From NCBI RefSeq assembly GCF_000819985.1, contig NZ_CDBZ01000010.1:37805-101804 (forward strand): a stretch of 64,000 nt of DNA. Reading direction: 5' to 3'. The first letter of the stretch is position 1. Every line of letters begins with the position of its first letter. The notes under the pieces are model-generated. The model worked only from the letters and a program-made list of their open reading frames with translations. It did no database searches and was not told the DNA's origin. A program made the position numbers and the translations under genes. Positions 16,813 through 26,168 of the stretch are shown piece after piece. This stretch comes from Aeromonas media (GTDB lineage Bacteria; Pseudomonadota; Gammaproteobacteria; Enterobacterales; Aeromonadaceae).

Positions 16813-17400
16813 ATGAAACGGTGGATCCAACATTTTTACCAGCTGAATCGCCTCAACTGGCTAATGGTCTGGCTGCTGCTCTGCTGCAGCATCATACTGC
16901 TGTTCCCGGCCGGGCTGATGAAAGGCGCCGTGAGCCAGTGGGCCACGGTCCACGCCGCCTGGCTGGGGGTCGGCATGCTGATCGCCATCTCCTATTTCTG
17001 CAGCCAGGGTTTCCTGATTGCCTGGGAATGGGCCTGCGAAGAGTGGCAATCCCGCCGTCAGCAGGATCAGCTGGCCCAGATGATAGGTTTCCTCGACTTC
17101 AACGAGAAGGCGGTGTTGCGGGAGTTCGTGCTGCAACGGAAAAGCGTCATAAACCTGCCGATCACCGAGCCCGCCGTCAAAAACCTGATGGATGCCGGGG
17201 TGCTGACCTATGCCTATGGCAAGCCGGTGCGAGAGAAGGAGGACGAAAACCAGATCCGCGCCCTGATGATTGCACTGCCGGCACGGCCGCTGCTGACCTA
17301 CAAGGTACTGGGGCTGTCGCGCGGCAAGATGAGCGACGAGCAGGTGGAGCAGATCATGAACGCCAGACCCAAGTTCGCCCAGAAGAGCTTCCAGCGCTGA
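16813..17400 (+). CDS. SieB-like (superinfection exclusion protein B family) membrane protein
   Basis: A 195-residue protein with two N-terminal membrane segments (LMVWLLLCCSIILLFPAGL and LGVGMLIAISYFCSQGFLI). A cytoplasmic domain follows, containing IGFLDFNEKAVLREFVLQRKS and ITEPAVKNLMDAGVLTY, which resembles a winged-helix fold. This layout and the FLDFNEKAVLREF stretch recall SieB-type proteins, some of which are phage-encoded and abort superinfecting phage. No other phage gene is near, so a housekeeping role is equally possible. It stands alone, with a bidirectional terminator downstream and the Mn riboswitch gene divergent. Confidence 0.6.
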   Translation: MKRWIQHFYQLNRLNWLMVWLLLCCSIILLFPAGLMKGAVSQWATVHAAWLGVGMLIAISYFCSQGFLIAWEWACEEWQSRRQQDQLAQMIGFLDFNEKAVLREFVLQRKSVINLPITEPAVKNLMDAGVLTYAYGKPVREKEDENQIRALMIALPARPLLTYKVLGLSRGKMSDEQVEQIMNARPKFAQKSFQR

Positions 17401-17421
17401 GCCGTCACCATCCTTCATACA

Positions 17422-17447
17422 AAAGAGCCGGACACTGTCCGGCTCTT
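17422..17447. terminator. Bidirectional terminator
   Basis: AAAGAGCCGGA and TCCGGCTCTTT form an 11-bp stem around a short loop, with A- and T-rich flanks. It lies between the convergent SieB-like gene and mgsA and can serve both. Confidence 0.8.
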
Positions 17448-17463
17448 TGCTATTTGGCTGGGG

Positions 17464-17922
17464 CTACTCGGTTCTTGCCTTGAGATAACCGGCGTAGTCG
17501 GGCACCTGTACGCTGAATGCCTGCTGCATGTGCGGGCTGTCCATGATGAAGTCCGCCGTCGCTTCGTTGGTGGCGACCGGGATGTTCCAGACCGCCGCGA
17601 GACGCAGCAGCGCCTTCACGTCCGGATCGTGTGCCGCGGCATTGAGAGGATCCCAGAAGAAGATCATCACGTCGATCCTGCCCTCGGCGATGAGGGCGCC
17701 GAGCTGCTGATCGCCGCCCATGGGGCCGGAGAAGAGGCAGGTGATGGGGAGTTGTGCCTGCTTGCCGAGCAGGGTGCCCGTGGTGCCGGTCGCATAGAGG
17801 TGGTGGAGCTTGAGCTCCTCCTTGCGGCGCAGCACCCAGTTCAGCAATGGGGCTTTCATGTTGTCGTGAGCAACCAGGGCCACCCGCTTGTGGGGGGCCA
17901 TCTCACGTGCAATCAGTTCCAT
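17464..17922 (-). CDS. mgsA: Methylglyoxal synthase
   Basis: Cytoplasmic enzyme that converts dihydroxyacetone phosphate to methylglyoxal and phosphate, a bypass used when sugar phosphates accumulate. The ATG at 17922 gives 152 residues, identical to the E. coli length, and starts [20 protein letters not shown]. Conserved blocks are [26 protein letters not shown] and [24 protein letters not shown], the last two containing the catalytic aspartates. The frame is open further upstream but this is not conserved. It stands alone. Confidence 0.96.
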   Translation of the reverse strand: MELIAREMAPHKRVALVAHDNMKAPLLNWVLRRKEELKLHHLYATGTTGTLLGKQAQLPITCLFSGPMGGDQQLGALIAEGRIDVMIFFWDPLNAAAHDPDVKALLRLAAVWNIPVATNEATADFIMDSPHMQQAFSVQVPDYAGYLKARTE

Positions 17923-18238
17923 GGAGATCATCCGTAGCAAAGTGATGGAAATAGGGCCGTATCTTAATCGAAAGCGGCGCGTGCTGCTTTGCCCTGGATC
18001 GTAACTGTGATCACTGCAATGGTTCAATCCGGCTTGGGGCAGTGCCTCGTTCGCCGGATCCGGCGGTGCGTCCCGTTCCGTGAAGGGGGTTGGCTGACTT
18101 GGGGAAACAACCCGGTTGGCCACCTGCCTGGCAGGCAGTAACGTCCGTATATTTCAAATTCATGCATGCGCTTGAAGCTGGCGGCCCAGAAAAAACCCGC
18201 CTTGGCGGGTTGGGGGCAGATCATGATGACATCCACAC
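17923..18238. other. Intergenic region upstream of mgsA
   Basis: A 316-bp stretch without a convincing gene. It holds the mgsA promoter region (minus strand) and, at 18192-18209, the bfr terminator. A 70-codon open frame on the minus strand (18024-18236) runs across that terminator and has no recognisable product, so I treat it as noise. No repeats or other structure stand out. Confidence 0.5.
18192..18209 (-). terminator. Terminator of bfr
   Basis: AACCCGCC and GGCGGGTT form an 8-bp stem with a two-base loop. On the minus strand it is followed by TTTTTT. It lies 30 bp beyond the bfr stop. Confidence 0.8.
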
Positions 18239-18718
18239 TCAGGATGACTCTGAATGAAGCTGGGATTGCTGGTAATTTTCCAGACCGATACGGGCGATCA
18301 GGTCGAGCTGGGTTTCCAGCCAGTCAACATGCTCCTCCTCGTCTTCCAGGATATCCTGGAACAGATCGCGGCTGACGTAATCCTGCACGGACTCGGCATA
18401 GGTGATGGCCACTTTCAGGTCGGGAATGGCATCCATTTCCAGTGACAGATCGCAGCGCAGCATCTCTTCGACGGTCTCACCGATGCGCAGCTTGCCCAGA
18501 TCCTGCAAGTTGGGCAGCCCTTCCAGAAACAGCACTCGCTTGACCAACTCGTCGGCATGTTTCATCTCATCGATGGACTCATGATATTCCTTGTGCCCGA
18601 GCCCCTTAAGGCCCCAGTCATCGTAGATGCGGGCATGCAGAAAATATTGGTTGATGGCAACCAGCTCATTGGCCAGCACCTTGTTGAGGTGGGCAATGAT
18701 TTTGGGATCTCCTTTCAT
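18239..18718 (-). CDS. bfr: Bacterioferritin
   Basis: Heme-containing iron-storage protein that forms a 24-subunit shell, oxidises Fe2+ and stores it as mineral. It starts [30 protein letters not shown] and contains [37 protein letters not shown], with ferroxidase ligands (Glu18, Glu51, His54) and the heme-ligand Met52 region in the IDEMKHAD block. I chose the second of two close ATGs (18718): AGGAG is eight bases away and the length, 159, matches E. coli (158). The first ATG (18724) would be only two bases from the ribosome site. It lies downstream of bfd on the same strand. Confidence 0.96.
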   Translation of the reverse strand: MKGDPKIIAHLNKVLANELVAINQYFLHARIYDDWGLKGLGHKEYHESIDEMKHADELVKRVLFLEGLPNLQDLGKLRIGETVEEMLRCDLSLEMDAIPDLKVAITYAESVQDYVSRDLFQDILEDEEEHVDWLETQLDLIARIGLENYQQSQLHSESS

Positions 18719-18859
18719 CGACATTACTCCTCATGTTCGAGCCTAGGGCACCGATCACTAGAGCTTAGTCGAGAAAAATGACCATAAGAAGATAGCGAAT
18801 AGGCCCCCCAGAAAGGGAGAGCCTTCGCTCGATGAGGTGAGGTGTCGGGAAGAGGCGCT

Positions 18860-19066
18860 TCAGGCCACTTCGTAATAAAGGGGCGCCTGCTCCGACTCCA
18901 TCTTGTCGACTTCGGCGGCAATGATCTCCATCGCCATGCGCACGCACTTGCCACATTGGGTACCGACTTCCAGCGACTGTTTCAACTGTTTGAACTCGGT
19001 CTTGCCTGCCTGTACCGCCTTGCGGATCTGGTTATCTGTGATGCCGCGGCACAAACACACGTACAT
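18860..19066 (-). CDS. bfd: Bacterioferritin-associated ferredoxin
   Basis: Small [2Fe-2S] protein of 68 residues that reduces bacterioferritin to release stored iron. The four cluster cysteines are visible in MYVCLCRGITDNQIRKAV and VGTQCGKCVRMAMEI. The ATG at 19066 gives the conserved MYVCLC start; an upstream in-frame ATG would add MRFIN. It precedes bfr by 141 bp. A weak Fur-like sequence (around AATGAGAATGGTT, 19100-19115) lies upstream, in keeping with the known iron control of bfd; only one half-site is good. Confidence 0.95.
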   Translation of the reverse strand: MYVCLCRGITDNQIRKAVQAGKTEFKQLKQSLEVGTQCGKCVRMAMEIIAAEVDKMESEQAPLYYEVA

Positions 19067-19205
19067 ATTAATGAACCTCATGCTGGAATGAGATGAAATC
19101 TAAATGAGAATGGTTCGTAATGCAAAGAACGAATGGTAATAAGATCCCCTGCTTGCCAGTGATTCCCCCCTTGAGGAGAATACAACCATCAGAGAGGAGA
19201 CCAAG

Positions 19206-19520
19206 ATGCTCAAGAAACTATTCAATGCCCTGTTCAAAGAGCAACCTGCCCAGATAGTCGATGTCACGCCCACCGAATACGCCGGTTATCTCATTTATCC
19301 CGAACCCATGGCGGAAGGGGGGCAGTTCCGGCTTGCAGGACGCATCACCAAGGATGTGGATGGCGCCCTGCAAACTCACCGCTTCATCCGCTCCGATCTG
19401 TTCACCAACCCAGCCGACGCCGAGCGCTTCATGGTGCAAAAAGCCCATACCTTCATCGATCAGATGGGGGAGCGCATGTTTGAGCCACGGGTGAAGCCGG
19501 GCGACAGCTCATCCTCATGA
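19206..19520 (+). CDS. HlyU-family protein
   Basis: A 104-residue acidic/amphipathic protein. The core EYAGYLIYPEPMAEGGQFRLAGRITKD and HRFIRSDLFTNPADAERFMVQKAHTFIDQMGERMF resembles the small HlyU-type family of proteobacteria. These are annotated as transcriptional activators, but are unrelated to the ArsR-type HlyU of Vibrio. I see no helix-turn-helix. The ribosome site AGAGGAGACCAAG is good. Its stop overlaps the tmcA start (ATGA), so the two are translationally coupled. Confidence 0.75.
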   Translation: MLKKLFNALFKEQPAQIVDVTPTEYAGYLIYPEPMAEGGQFRLAGRITKDVDGALQTHRFIRSDLFTNPADAERFMVQKAHTFIDQMGERMFEPRVKPGDSSSS

Positions 19521-21589
19521 TCCCAGCCGAGGTGGATCTGTTGCGCCAAGGTCTCGCTCACGCCGGTGAGCGTCGCCTGATTTGGCTGGAAGGTCTCGAA
19601 GCCGATTGCATCACCCGCGCCGAACCCTTGCTGGGGGAGGTGGTCTTCTGGCTGGGAGATGGCCCCGAGCACCATGGACCGTTGCCCGCTGCCAAGGCGC
19701 TACAACGGCTCGGTCAGGAGTGCGATACCCTGGTGTTCAATGCCTTCAGCGGCTTTCATCCCGATGCGTTCGGCGCCTTGGCGGGCACGCTGCGCGCCGG
19801 TGGCCTGCTGCTGCTGCTGACGCCTCCCAGAGCGGCGTGGCCAGCCTACCCGGATCCCGACAGGTTGCGGCTGGTCGCCCAGCCCGAGGATGCCAAGCGG
19901 GCGGGTCATGGTTTTATCGCCCGCCTGGTGCGGCTGCTGACAGGGGACCCGGCCCTCTCCTTGGGCCCTCCCGTCGGCGTCGAGCCCTGGCGTCCTATTG
20001 ACGCAAGCCGGCCACTCAGTGCCGATCAAGCCCGTGCGCTGCCGGCCATCCACAAAGTATTGCATGGTCATCGCCGTCGTCCGCTGGTGCTGAGCGCGGA
20101 TCGTGGCCGCGGCAAGAGTGCGCTGCTGGGTCTGGCCAGCGCCGATCTGCTGCGCCAGGATCCCGGCCTGCAGATAGTGGTGACGGCTCCCGCCCAGGCG
20201 ACGGTCGCCACGCTCTTTGCCCATGCCTCGGCGGCGCTGGCAGACATGCCTGAGCGGTTGACGGGGCTGACCTATGTGTCGCCAGACCGAGTCGCTCAAG
20301 GGGATGTGCAAGCGGATCTGCTGCTTGTGGATGAGGCGGCCGCCATTCCGACCCCGCTGCTGGAGGCCATCCTTGCCCATCACAGCCGCATAGTGTTCGC
20401 CACCACCGAGCACGGCTATGAAGGGACGGGGCGTGGCTTTCATCTGCGTTTCAAGCGGGTGCTCGATAGGCAAACCCCGGATTGGCAGGAGCTGCATCTG
20501 GCTGAACCCATCCGCTGGAGTCGGCATGATTCGCTAGAGCCGCTGATCTTCCGGTTGCTAGGCCTCAATGCCGACATAGTGGCACCTCAACCTCCGAAGA
20601 CACCGAGCTGGCGACGGCTGGCACAGGAGGCGCTGGCCTGGGATGAGGCTCTGCTCAATCGGGTGTTCGGCCTGCTCGTCCTGGCCCATTATCAGACCAG
20701 TCCCAGCGATCTGCGGTATTTGCTGGAGAGCCCGGACCTAGACATCCACCTGCTGGAGCAGGAGAGGGAGTTGCTCGGTGTTGCCCTGGTGGCTCGGGAA
20801 GGCAACATAGCGCCAGCGCTGGCTCATGATATCTGGGCTGGGCGACGACGTCCCCGCGGCCATCTGCTGCCCCAGTCGCTGCTGGCACACGCCGGTTTCA
20901 TCACGGCAGGGGAGCGCACCTATGCCAGGGTGATGCGCATTGCCATCCATCCCTCCTTGCATCGTCTGGGACTGGGTTCTTTGTTGCTGGCTCAGCTGGA
21001 AACACACTACCGCACGCAGGGATACGACTATCTGGGGTCAGCCTTCTCTGCCAGTCCTGATTTGCTGCCATTCTGGCTCAAGGCGGGGTTGACGGCATTG
21101 CGCATCGGCCTGCAGCGAGATGCGGCCAGTGGCAGCCATGCGGCCTTGTTGCTCAAACCGCTGAAAGCGGAACTCGATTCGGAACTGGCTCAATGGCGAC
21201 GGCGCTTCGTGAGCCAGTTGCCCACCCTGCTGGCAGGAGAGCTCAAGGGGCTGGAGCCCGAATTGGTCTGGCTATGTCTGAGAGGTAACGTGGCCGTAGA
21301 GGTGCCCGAACTGGATGAGTTCGAGTATCAGGAGCTCGATTGCTTTGCCCATCATCACAAGCCGTTCGAGCTGTGCCAAGCCAGCCTGCAACGCTGGCTG
21401 GCCAGTCGGTTGACTGTGCTGGATGAACTGCTTCCCGACGAGCGTCGGCTGCTGATTGCCCCCATCTGGCAGTATGTGGACTGGAATGAGTTGGCAAAGA
21501 CGTTGGGGGTTGCCGGCAAACCTGCACTTATCAAGATGCTGCGCAGCCTGCTGGCCCGGCTGCTGGACAAACCGGCACCCATGGCCTGA
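19517..21589 (+). CDS. tmcA: tRNA(Met) cytidine acetyltransferase
   Basis: Cytoplasmic ATP/GTP-dependent enzyme that makes N4-acetylcytidine at position 34 of elongator tRNA-Met, preventing misreading of AUA. At 690 residues it fits the family (E. coli 671). It has a Walker A-like SADRGRGKSALLG near residue 195, the Walker B DEAAAIPTPLLEA, and a GNAT acetyltransferase core (RIAIHPSLHRLGLGSLLLAQL) near residue 475. A tRNA-binding C-terminal region follows. It overlaps the HlyU-family gene by four bases. Confidence 0.93.
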   Translation: MIPAEVDLLRQGLAHAGERRLIWLEGLEADCITRAEPLLGEVVFWLGDGPEHHGPLPAAKALQRLGQECDTLVFNAFSGFHPDAFGALAGTLRAGGLLLLLTPPRAAWPAYPDPDRLRLVAQPEDAKRAGHGFIARLVRLLTGDPALSLGPPVGVEPWRPIDASRPLSADQARALPAIHKVLHGHRRRPLVLSADRGRGKSALLGLASADLLRQDPGLQIVVTAPAQATVATLFAHASAALADMPERLTGLTYVSPDRVAQGDVQADLLLVDEAAAIPTPLLEAILAHHSRIVFATTEHGYEGTGRGFHLRFKRVLDRQTPDWQELHLAEPIRWSRHDSLEPLIFRLLGLNADIVAPQPPKTPSWRRLAQEALAWDEALLNRVFGLLVLAHYQTSPSDLRYLLESPDLDIHLLEQERELLGVALVAREGNIAPALAHDIWAGRRRPRGHLLPQSLLAHAGFITAGERTYARVMRIAIHPSLHRLGLGSLLLAQLETHYRTQGYDYLGSAFSASPDLLPFWLKAGLTALRIGLQRDAASGSHAALLLKPLKAELDSELAQWRRRFVSQLPTLLAGELKGLEPELVWLCLRGNVAVEVPELDEFEYQELDCFAHHHKPFELCQASLQRWLASRLTVLDELLPDERRLLIAPIWQYVDWNELAKTLGVAGKPALIKMLRSLLARLLDKPAPMA

Positions 21590-21645
21590 TGACGGACGAC
21601 ATGGCCGCGGCGGTGCGAGATGACACCTGCGGTTGCTATTAGAAC

Positions 21646-21674
21646 AAGGGGCCTGTGTGGCCCCTTCTCTTTTG
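21646..21674 (+). terminator. Terminator of tmcA
   Basis: AAGGGGCC and GGCCCCTT form an 8-bp stem with loop TGTGT, followed by CTCTTTT. It lies 57 bp after the tmcA stop. Confidence 0.75.
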
Positions 21675-21955
21675 TCGAGCGGCCCTGGCCGTTCGCTATC
21701 GGATATCTCCTGTGATTGTGCCATTCAGGGCGATGCCATGGGGCAATGGCCGCCGCCAGCATCCCCTCCTTCACTCTGGATAGGACGCCAACTGCTCTGA
21801 CGAGTCCCTCATCGGCTGGCATAACTTTGGTTTTTTCAGAATATGGACTAATACTTGAGTGTGACTGAACGTTTAATAAATGCATTATTTTCAGATGGTT
21901 AGCTTTTAAGTTGTCAATGCCTGCCATCTTTTCTAACGTGCACAGGGAGTGCAAT
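21675..21955 (+). promoter_or_regulatory. Leader region of the cytochrome oxidase operon
   Basis: With the terminator before it, this completes a 366-bp stretch without genes. The last 140 bp are much more AT-rich than the surroundings and presumably hold the coxB promoter. A TTGAGT (about 21855) followed by TAATAA is the nearest promoter-like pair, but spacing is short. I see no clear FNR, ArcA or CRP site and no riboswitch. Confidence 0.4.
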
Positions 21956-23116
21956 GTGGGAAAAAATGCAATCAACCATGGCGCATGGATGGTGTGGCTC
22001 GCCAGCAGCAGTGTTTCCGCCAACGACATCACATTCAACATGACACGCGGGGCGACCGCCATCAGCCAGCAGGTGTATGACCTGCATATGACGATCTTCT
22101 ATATCTGCTGTGCCATTGGCCTTATCGTCTTCGGGGCCATGCTCTGGTCCATCGTCCACCACAGAAAGTCTCGCGGCGCCAAGGCCGCCCAATTCCACGA
22201 GAGCACCCGCATCGAGCTGCTATGGACGGCCATCCCGGTGCTGATCCTGGTCGCGATGGCGGCACCGGCGACCTCGACACTGCTGAAAATGGAGGATACC
22301 TCCAAAGCCGATCTCACCGTGCTTATCACGGGTTCGCAATGGAAATGGCATTACAAATACCTCGAGCATCCGGTGGAGTTTTACTCCTTGTTGGCGACCA
22401 GCAAGAAGCAGATCTCGGGCGACGAACCCAAGAGCGGCACCTATTTGCTGGAAGTGGATCAGCCTTTGGTGTTGCCCGTCGGCAAGAAGATCCGATTCCT
22501 GATGACCTCGGACGATGTAATTCATTCCTGGTGGGTGCCCGCCTTCGCCGTGAAGAAAGATGCCAATCCCGGTTACATCAACGAATCCTGGACCCGCATC
22601 GACAAGGCTGGCACCTACCGGGGGCAGTGTGCCGAGCTGTGCGGCAAAGACCACGGCTTCATGCCCATAGTGGTGGTGGCCAAGCCGGCCGGGGAGTTCG
22701 ATGGCTGGATCGCAAAGACAGCAGCAGATCAGGCAGCGGCCAAGGCCCAGCAGCAAGACCTGGCCAGCCAGACCATGACGCTGCCGCAGGCCATGGAGCT
22801 GGGTGAGAAGGTGTTCCTGGGGCATTGCGCCGCCTGCCATCAGCCCGCGGGTACAGGCTTGCCCGGCATCTTCCCGGCCCTCAAGGGCAGCAAGGTGGCG
22901 ACGCTACCAGAACACAGGGCCCAGCATCTGGACATAGTCCTGCATGGCAAGAGCGGGACTGCGATGCAGCCCTTCGGCAAGCAGCTGACGGCGCAGGAAC
23001 TCGCCGCCGTCGTGACATACGAGCGCAATGCCTGGGACAACAAGACCGGTGATGTCATTCAGGCTGCAGAGGTGCAGTCCCTTCTGAACCCAGTCGAACC
23101 AAACAAGGACAAGTGA
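21956..23116 (+). CDS. coxB: Cytochrome c oxidase subunit II with fused cytochrome c domain
   Basis: Membrane-anchored subunit that accepts electrons from cytochrome c. After an N-terminal signal segment and two membrane helices, the cupredoxin domain holds the CuA site YRGQCAELCGKDHGFMP with both Cys, His and Met ligands. The C-terminal 100 residues form a cytochrome c domain with heme motif CAACH, making this a caa3-type subunit. I chose a GTG start at 21956 because AGGGAG lies seven bases upstream; the frame remains open to 21911. It starts the cox operon, with coxA nine bases on. Confidence 0.93.
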   Translation: MGKNAINHGAWMVWLASSSVSANDITFNMTRGATAISQQVYDLHMTIFYICCAIGLIVFGAMLWSIVHHRKSRGAKAAQFHESTRIELLWTAIPVLILVAMAAPATSTLLKMEDTSKADLTVLITGSQWKWHYKYLEHPVEFYSLLATSKKQISGDEPKSGTYLLEVDQPLVLPVGKKIRFLMTSDDVIHSWWVPAFAVKKDANPGYINESWTRIDKAGTYRGQCAELCGKDHGFMPIVVVAKPAGEFDGWIAKTAADQAAAKAQQQDLASQTMTLPQAMELGEKVFLGHCAACHQPAGTGLPGIFPALKGSKVATLPEHRAQHLDIVLHGKSGTAMQPFGKQLTAQELAAVVTYERNAWDNKTGDVIQAAEVQSLLNPVEPNKDK

Positions 23117-23125
23117 GGCGCCAGC

Positions 23126-24712
23126 ATGAGTGATGGAATCACGGATACCCTGCACAGCGAGCACGCCCACCAACCTGCATCGGGCCTGAAACGCTGGTTA
23201 TACACCACTAATCACAAAGATATCGGCACTCTCTATCTGTTGTTCGCCCTGACCATGTTCTTCACCGGTGGCGCCATGGCCATGGTCATTCGGGCCGAGC
23301 TGTTCCAGCCCGGTCTGCAACTGGTCGAGCCCCTGTTCTTCAACCAGATGACCACGGTACATGGCCTCATCATGGTCTTTGGCGCCGTGATGCCCGCCTT
23401 CACCGGTCTCGCCAACTGGCTGATCCCCATCATGATCGGGGCCCCGGACATGGCATTGCCCCGGATGAACAACTGGAGCTTCTGGATCCTGCCATTTGCG
23501 TTTCTGATCCTGCTGTCGAGCCTGTTCATGGAGGGTGGTGGCCCCAGCTCGGGCTGGACCTTCTATGCCCCCCTGTCCACCAAATACAGCGGCAACAGCA
23601 CGGCGCTATTCGTCTTCGCCATCCACATCATGGGCATCTCCTCCATCATGGGAGCCATCAACGTCATCGTTACCATCTTCAACCTGCGGGCGCCGGGCAT
23701 GGGCTGGATGAAGATGCCGCTGTTTGTCTGGACCTGGCTTATCACGGCCTTCCTGCTCATTGCTGTCATGCCGGTTCTGGCTGCGGCGGTGACCATGGTG
23801 CTGACGGACAAGTATTTCGGGACCAGCTTCTTCGACGCGGCCGGGGGAGGGGATCCTGTGATGTTCCAGCACATCTTCTGGTTCTTTGGCCACCCTGAGG
23901 TGTACATCATGATACTGCCGGCCTTTGGCATCGTCTCCAGCATCATTCCCACCTTCTCTCGCAAGAAACTGTTTGGTTATCGCTCCATGGTCTATGCCAC
24001 CAGCAGCATCGCCTTGCTCTCCTTCATGGTCTGGGCTCACCACATGTTTACGACTGGGCTGCCGGTTGTCGCCGAACTGTTCTTCATGTACGCCACCATG
24101 CTGATCGCGGTGCCGACCGGGGTGAAGGTATTCAACTGGGTGGCCACCATGTGGCGGGGGTCACTGACGTTCGAGACCCCCATGCTGTTTGCCATCGCCT
24201 TCATCACCCTGTTCACCATAGGTGGCTTCTCGGGGTTGATGCTGGCCATGATCCCGGCCGATTTCCAATATCACGATACCTATTTTGTCGTGGCCCATTT
24301 TCATTATGTGCTGGTCACCGGCGCCGTCTTCTCGATCCTGGCCGCCGCCTATTACTGGCTGCCCAAATGGACGGGGCACATGTATGACGAGCGACTCGGC
24401 CAATGGCATTTCTGGTGCTCGCTCATTTCGGTCAATGTGCTCTTCTTCCCCATGCATTTCGTCGGTCTGGCGGGCATGCCCCGTCGCATTCCGGATTACG
24501 CGCTGCAGTTTGCCGACTTCAACATGCTGATCAGTCTTGGCGGCTTCGCCTTCGGGTTGTCGCAGTTGTTGTTCGTCTGGGGGGTGATCAAGTGCATCAG
24601 GGGCGGGCAGCAGGCGAGCAATCAGGTGTGGGAAGGGGCGGAGGGGCTGGAGTGGACGCTCTCATCCCCCCCTCCCTACCACAGCTTCAAGACCCCACCA
24701 GAGGTGCGGTAA
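23126..24712 (+). CDS. coxA: Cytochrome c oxidase subunit I
   Basis: Catalytic subunit of the aa3-type terminal oxidase, with twelve membrane segments in 528 residues. It carries the heme and CuB ligands and proton-channel residues: WFFGHPEVYIMILPAFG (CuB His, cross-linked Tyr and the K/D-channel Glu), WAHHMFTTG and HDTYFVVAHFHYVLVTGAVF (heme a3 and heme a histidines). The N-terminal KRWLYTTNHKDIGTLYLLFA is standard. It reduces oxygen to water while pumping protons and works with coxB and coxC of the same operon. Confidence 0.97.
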   Translation: MSDGITDTLHSEHAHQPASGLKRWLYTTNHKDIGTLYLLFALTMFFTGGAMAMVIRAELFQPGLQLVEPLFFNQMTTVHGLIMVFGAVMPAFTGLANWLIPIMIGAPDMALPRMNNWSFWILPFAFLILLSSLFMEGGGPSSGWTFYAPLSTKYSGNSTALFVFAIHIMGISSIMGAINVIVTIFNLRAPGMGWMKMPLFVWTWLITAFLLIAVMPVLAAAVTMVLTDKYFGTSFFDAAGGGDPVMFQHIFWFFGHPEVYIMILPAFGIVSSIIPTFSRKKLFGYRSMVYATSSIALLSFMVWAHHMFTTGLPVVAELFFMYATMLIAVPTGVKVFNWVATMWRGSLTFETPMLFAIAFITLFTIGGFSGLMLAMIPADFQYHDTYFVVAHFHYVLVTGAVFSILAAAYYWLPKWTGHMYDERLGQWHFWCSLISVNVLFFPMHFVGLAGMPRRIPDYALQFADFNMLISLGGFAFGLSQLLFVWGVIKCIRGGQQASNQVWEGAEGLEWTLSSPPPYHSFKTPPEVR

Positions 24713-24721
24713 GGAGGTCAT

Positions 24722-25276
24722 ATGGTTCAGGTCAATCACGGTCCCCTGCTCAGAAAGCTGGCCCTGGTGGTGCTTGTCATGTTCGGGTTCGCCTTTGCAC
24801 TGGTGCCGCTGTATGACGTCTTCTGCAGGATCACCGGTCTCAACGGCAAGACTGCAGTACAGCCGGCCACGACAGAGCGGGCGGTGATCGACAGCAAACG
24901 GACCATCCAGATCGAGTTTCTTGCCCATGCGGACACCCGGATGCCGTGGCAGTTCAGCGGCGAAACGGCGCGGTTGTCGGTGCGGCCTGGTGAAATGAAG
25001 CTGGTCAATTATCGGGTGTTCAATCCCACCGATCGCACCATGATTGGTCAGGCGGTACCGTCAGTCTCGCCCGGTCCTGCCGCCGCCTATTTGAAGAAAG
25101 TGGAGTGCTTTTGCTTCAACCGTCAGGAGTTGCAGGCGGGAGAGAGCAAGCTGATGCCGCTCAAGTTTTATGTCGACCCCGATTTGCCCGACAACATCAA
25201 CACCATCACGCTCTCCTACTCACTCTATGAGATCACTCAGTCCACCCCAGCCCCGACGCTGGCGCAGAGGAAATAA
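24722..25276 (+). CDS. ctaG: Cytochrome c oxidase assembly protein Cox11/CtaG
   Basis: Membrane-anchored periplasmic copper chaperone (184 residues) that delivers Cu to the CuB centre of subunit I. One N-terminal membrane helix (LALVVLVMFGFAFALVPLYDVFCRITGLNGKT) is followed by an immunoglobulin-like domain with the copper motif VECFCFNRQ. It sits between coxA and coxC, the usual place in proteobacterial operons. A ribosome site (AAGGAGG) lies seven bases before the ATG. Confidence 0.95.
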   Translation: MVQVNHGPLLRKLALVVLVMFGFAFALVPLYDVFCRITGLNGKTAVQPATTERAVIDSKRTIQIEFLAHADTRMPWQFSGETARLSVRPGEMKLVNYRVFNPTDRTMIGQAVPSVSPGPAAAYLKKVECFCFNRQELQAGESKLMPLKFYVDPDLPDNINTITLSYSLYEITQSTPAPTLAQRK

Positions 25277-25278
25277 TC

Positions 25279-26160
25279 ATGGCCAAAGTGAACCAGACGT
25301 ATTACGTCCCTGACCAGAGCCGCTGGCCCATCATAGGGGCGGTGGCCCTGTTTTTCCTGGCTTTCGGGGCGGGGCATCTGGTCAATGAGGTGGCGAGCAA
25401 GCAGGCCGGGGTCGGCCGGTACTTGATGATGGCTGGCGTTGCCTTGCTGATTTTCATGCTGTTTGGCTGGTTTCGTCACATCATCCAGGAGTCTATGACC
25501 GGGCTCTACAGCGCCCAGATGGACAGATCCTTCCGGCAAGGCATGGTCTGGTTCATCTTCTCCGAGGTGATGTTCTTCCTTGCCTTCTTCGGAGTGCTGT
25601 TCTATGCCCGCCAGCTTGCCATGCCCTGGCTGGACGGCGCGGGCAACAAGGCGATGACGGCCCAGTTGCTGTGGCCGGATTTCTCGGCGCACTGGCCCAT
25701 GGTCAAGACCCCGGGAGGAACCACGACCCAGGCCATGCCCTGGCACGGAATCCCCCTCATCAATACCCTGATCCTGCTCGGCTCCTCCGTCACCCTGCTG
25801 TTTGCTCATACCGGGCTGGAGAATGGAAAACGCAGTCGTCTCAAGGGGATGCTGCTTGTGACCGTGCTGCTCGGGTTGGCGTTCCTCTGGCTGCAAGGCT
25901 ATGAATACCTGCATGCGTACCGGGATCTGGGGCTGCGACTGGACTCCGGCATCTACGGCAATACCTTCTTCATCCTGACCGGATTCCATGGCTTGCATGT
26001 CACCCTGGGGACTGTGTTCCTGCTGATCATATGGTTGCGGATAGTGCTGAAGGATCACTTCACCGCCGAGCGCCACTTCGCCTTCCAGGCCGCGGCCTGG
26101 TACTGGCACTTCGTCGACGTGGTATGGCTCTGCCTCTTCGTGTTCGTCTACCTGCTCTGA
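25279..26160 (+). CDS. coxC: Cytochrome c oxidase subunit III
   Basis: Integral membrane subunit of 293 residues with seven helices, which stabilises the oxidase and its proton uptake. Typical motifs are MVWFIFSEVMFFLAFFGVLFYAR, GFHGLHVTLGTVFLLIIWLRI and the C-terminal AAWYWHFVDVVWLCLFVFVYLL. It starts two bases after ctaG, so translation is coupled. It is the last of the structural genes before the reversed DUF2909 gene. Confidence 0.96.
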   Translation: MAKVNQTYYVPDQSRWPIIGAVALFFLAFGAGHLVNEVASKQAGVGRYLMMAGVALLIFMLFGWFRHIIQESMTGLYSAQMDRSFRQGMVWFIFSEVMFFLAFFGVLFYARQLAMPWLDGAGNKAMTAQLLWPDFSAHWPMVKTPGGTTTQAMPWHGIPLINTLILLGSSVTLLFAHTGLENGKRSRLKGMLLVTVLLGLAFLWLQGYEYLHAYRDLGLRLDSGIYGNTFFILTGFHGLHVTLGTVFLLIIWLRIVLKDHFTAERHFAFQAAAWYWHFVDVVWLCLFVFVYLL

Positions 26161-26168
26161 GATCGGGA

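Noticed and set aside
19098..19120. Strong Fur box upstream of bfd
   Set aside because: One half-site (TGAGAAT) is good but the other matches only about three of seven positions, so I did not list it as a site.
21675..21955. Cyclic-di-GMP or other riboswitch in the cox leader
   Set aside because: No conserved aptamer segments were found; the region is simply AT-rich.
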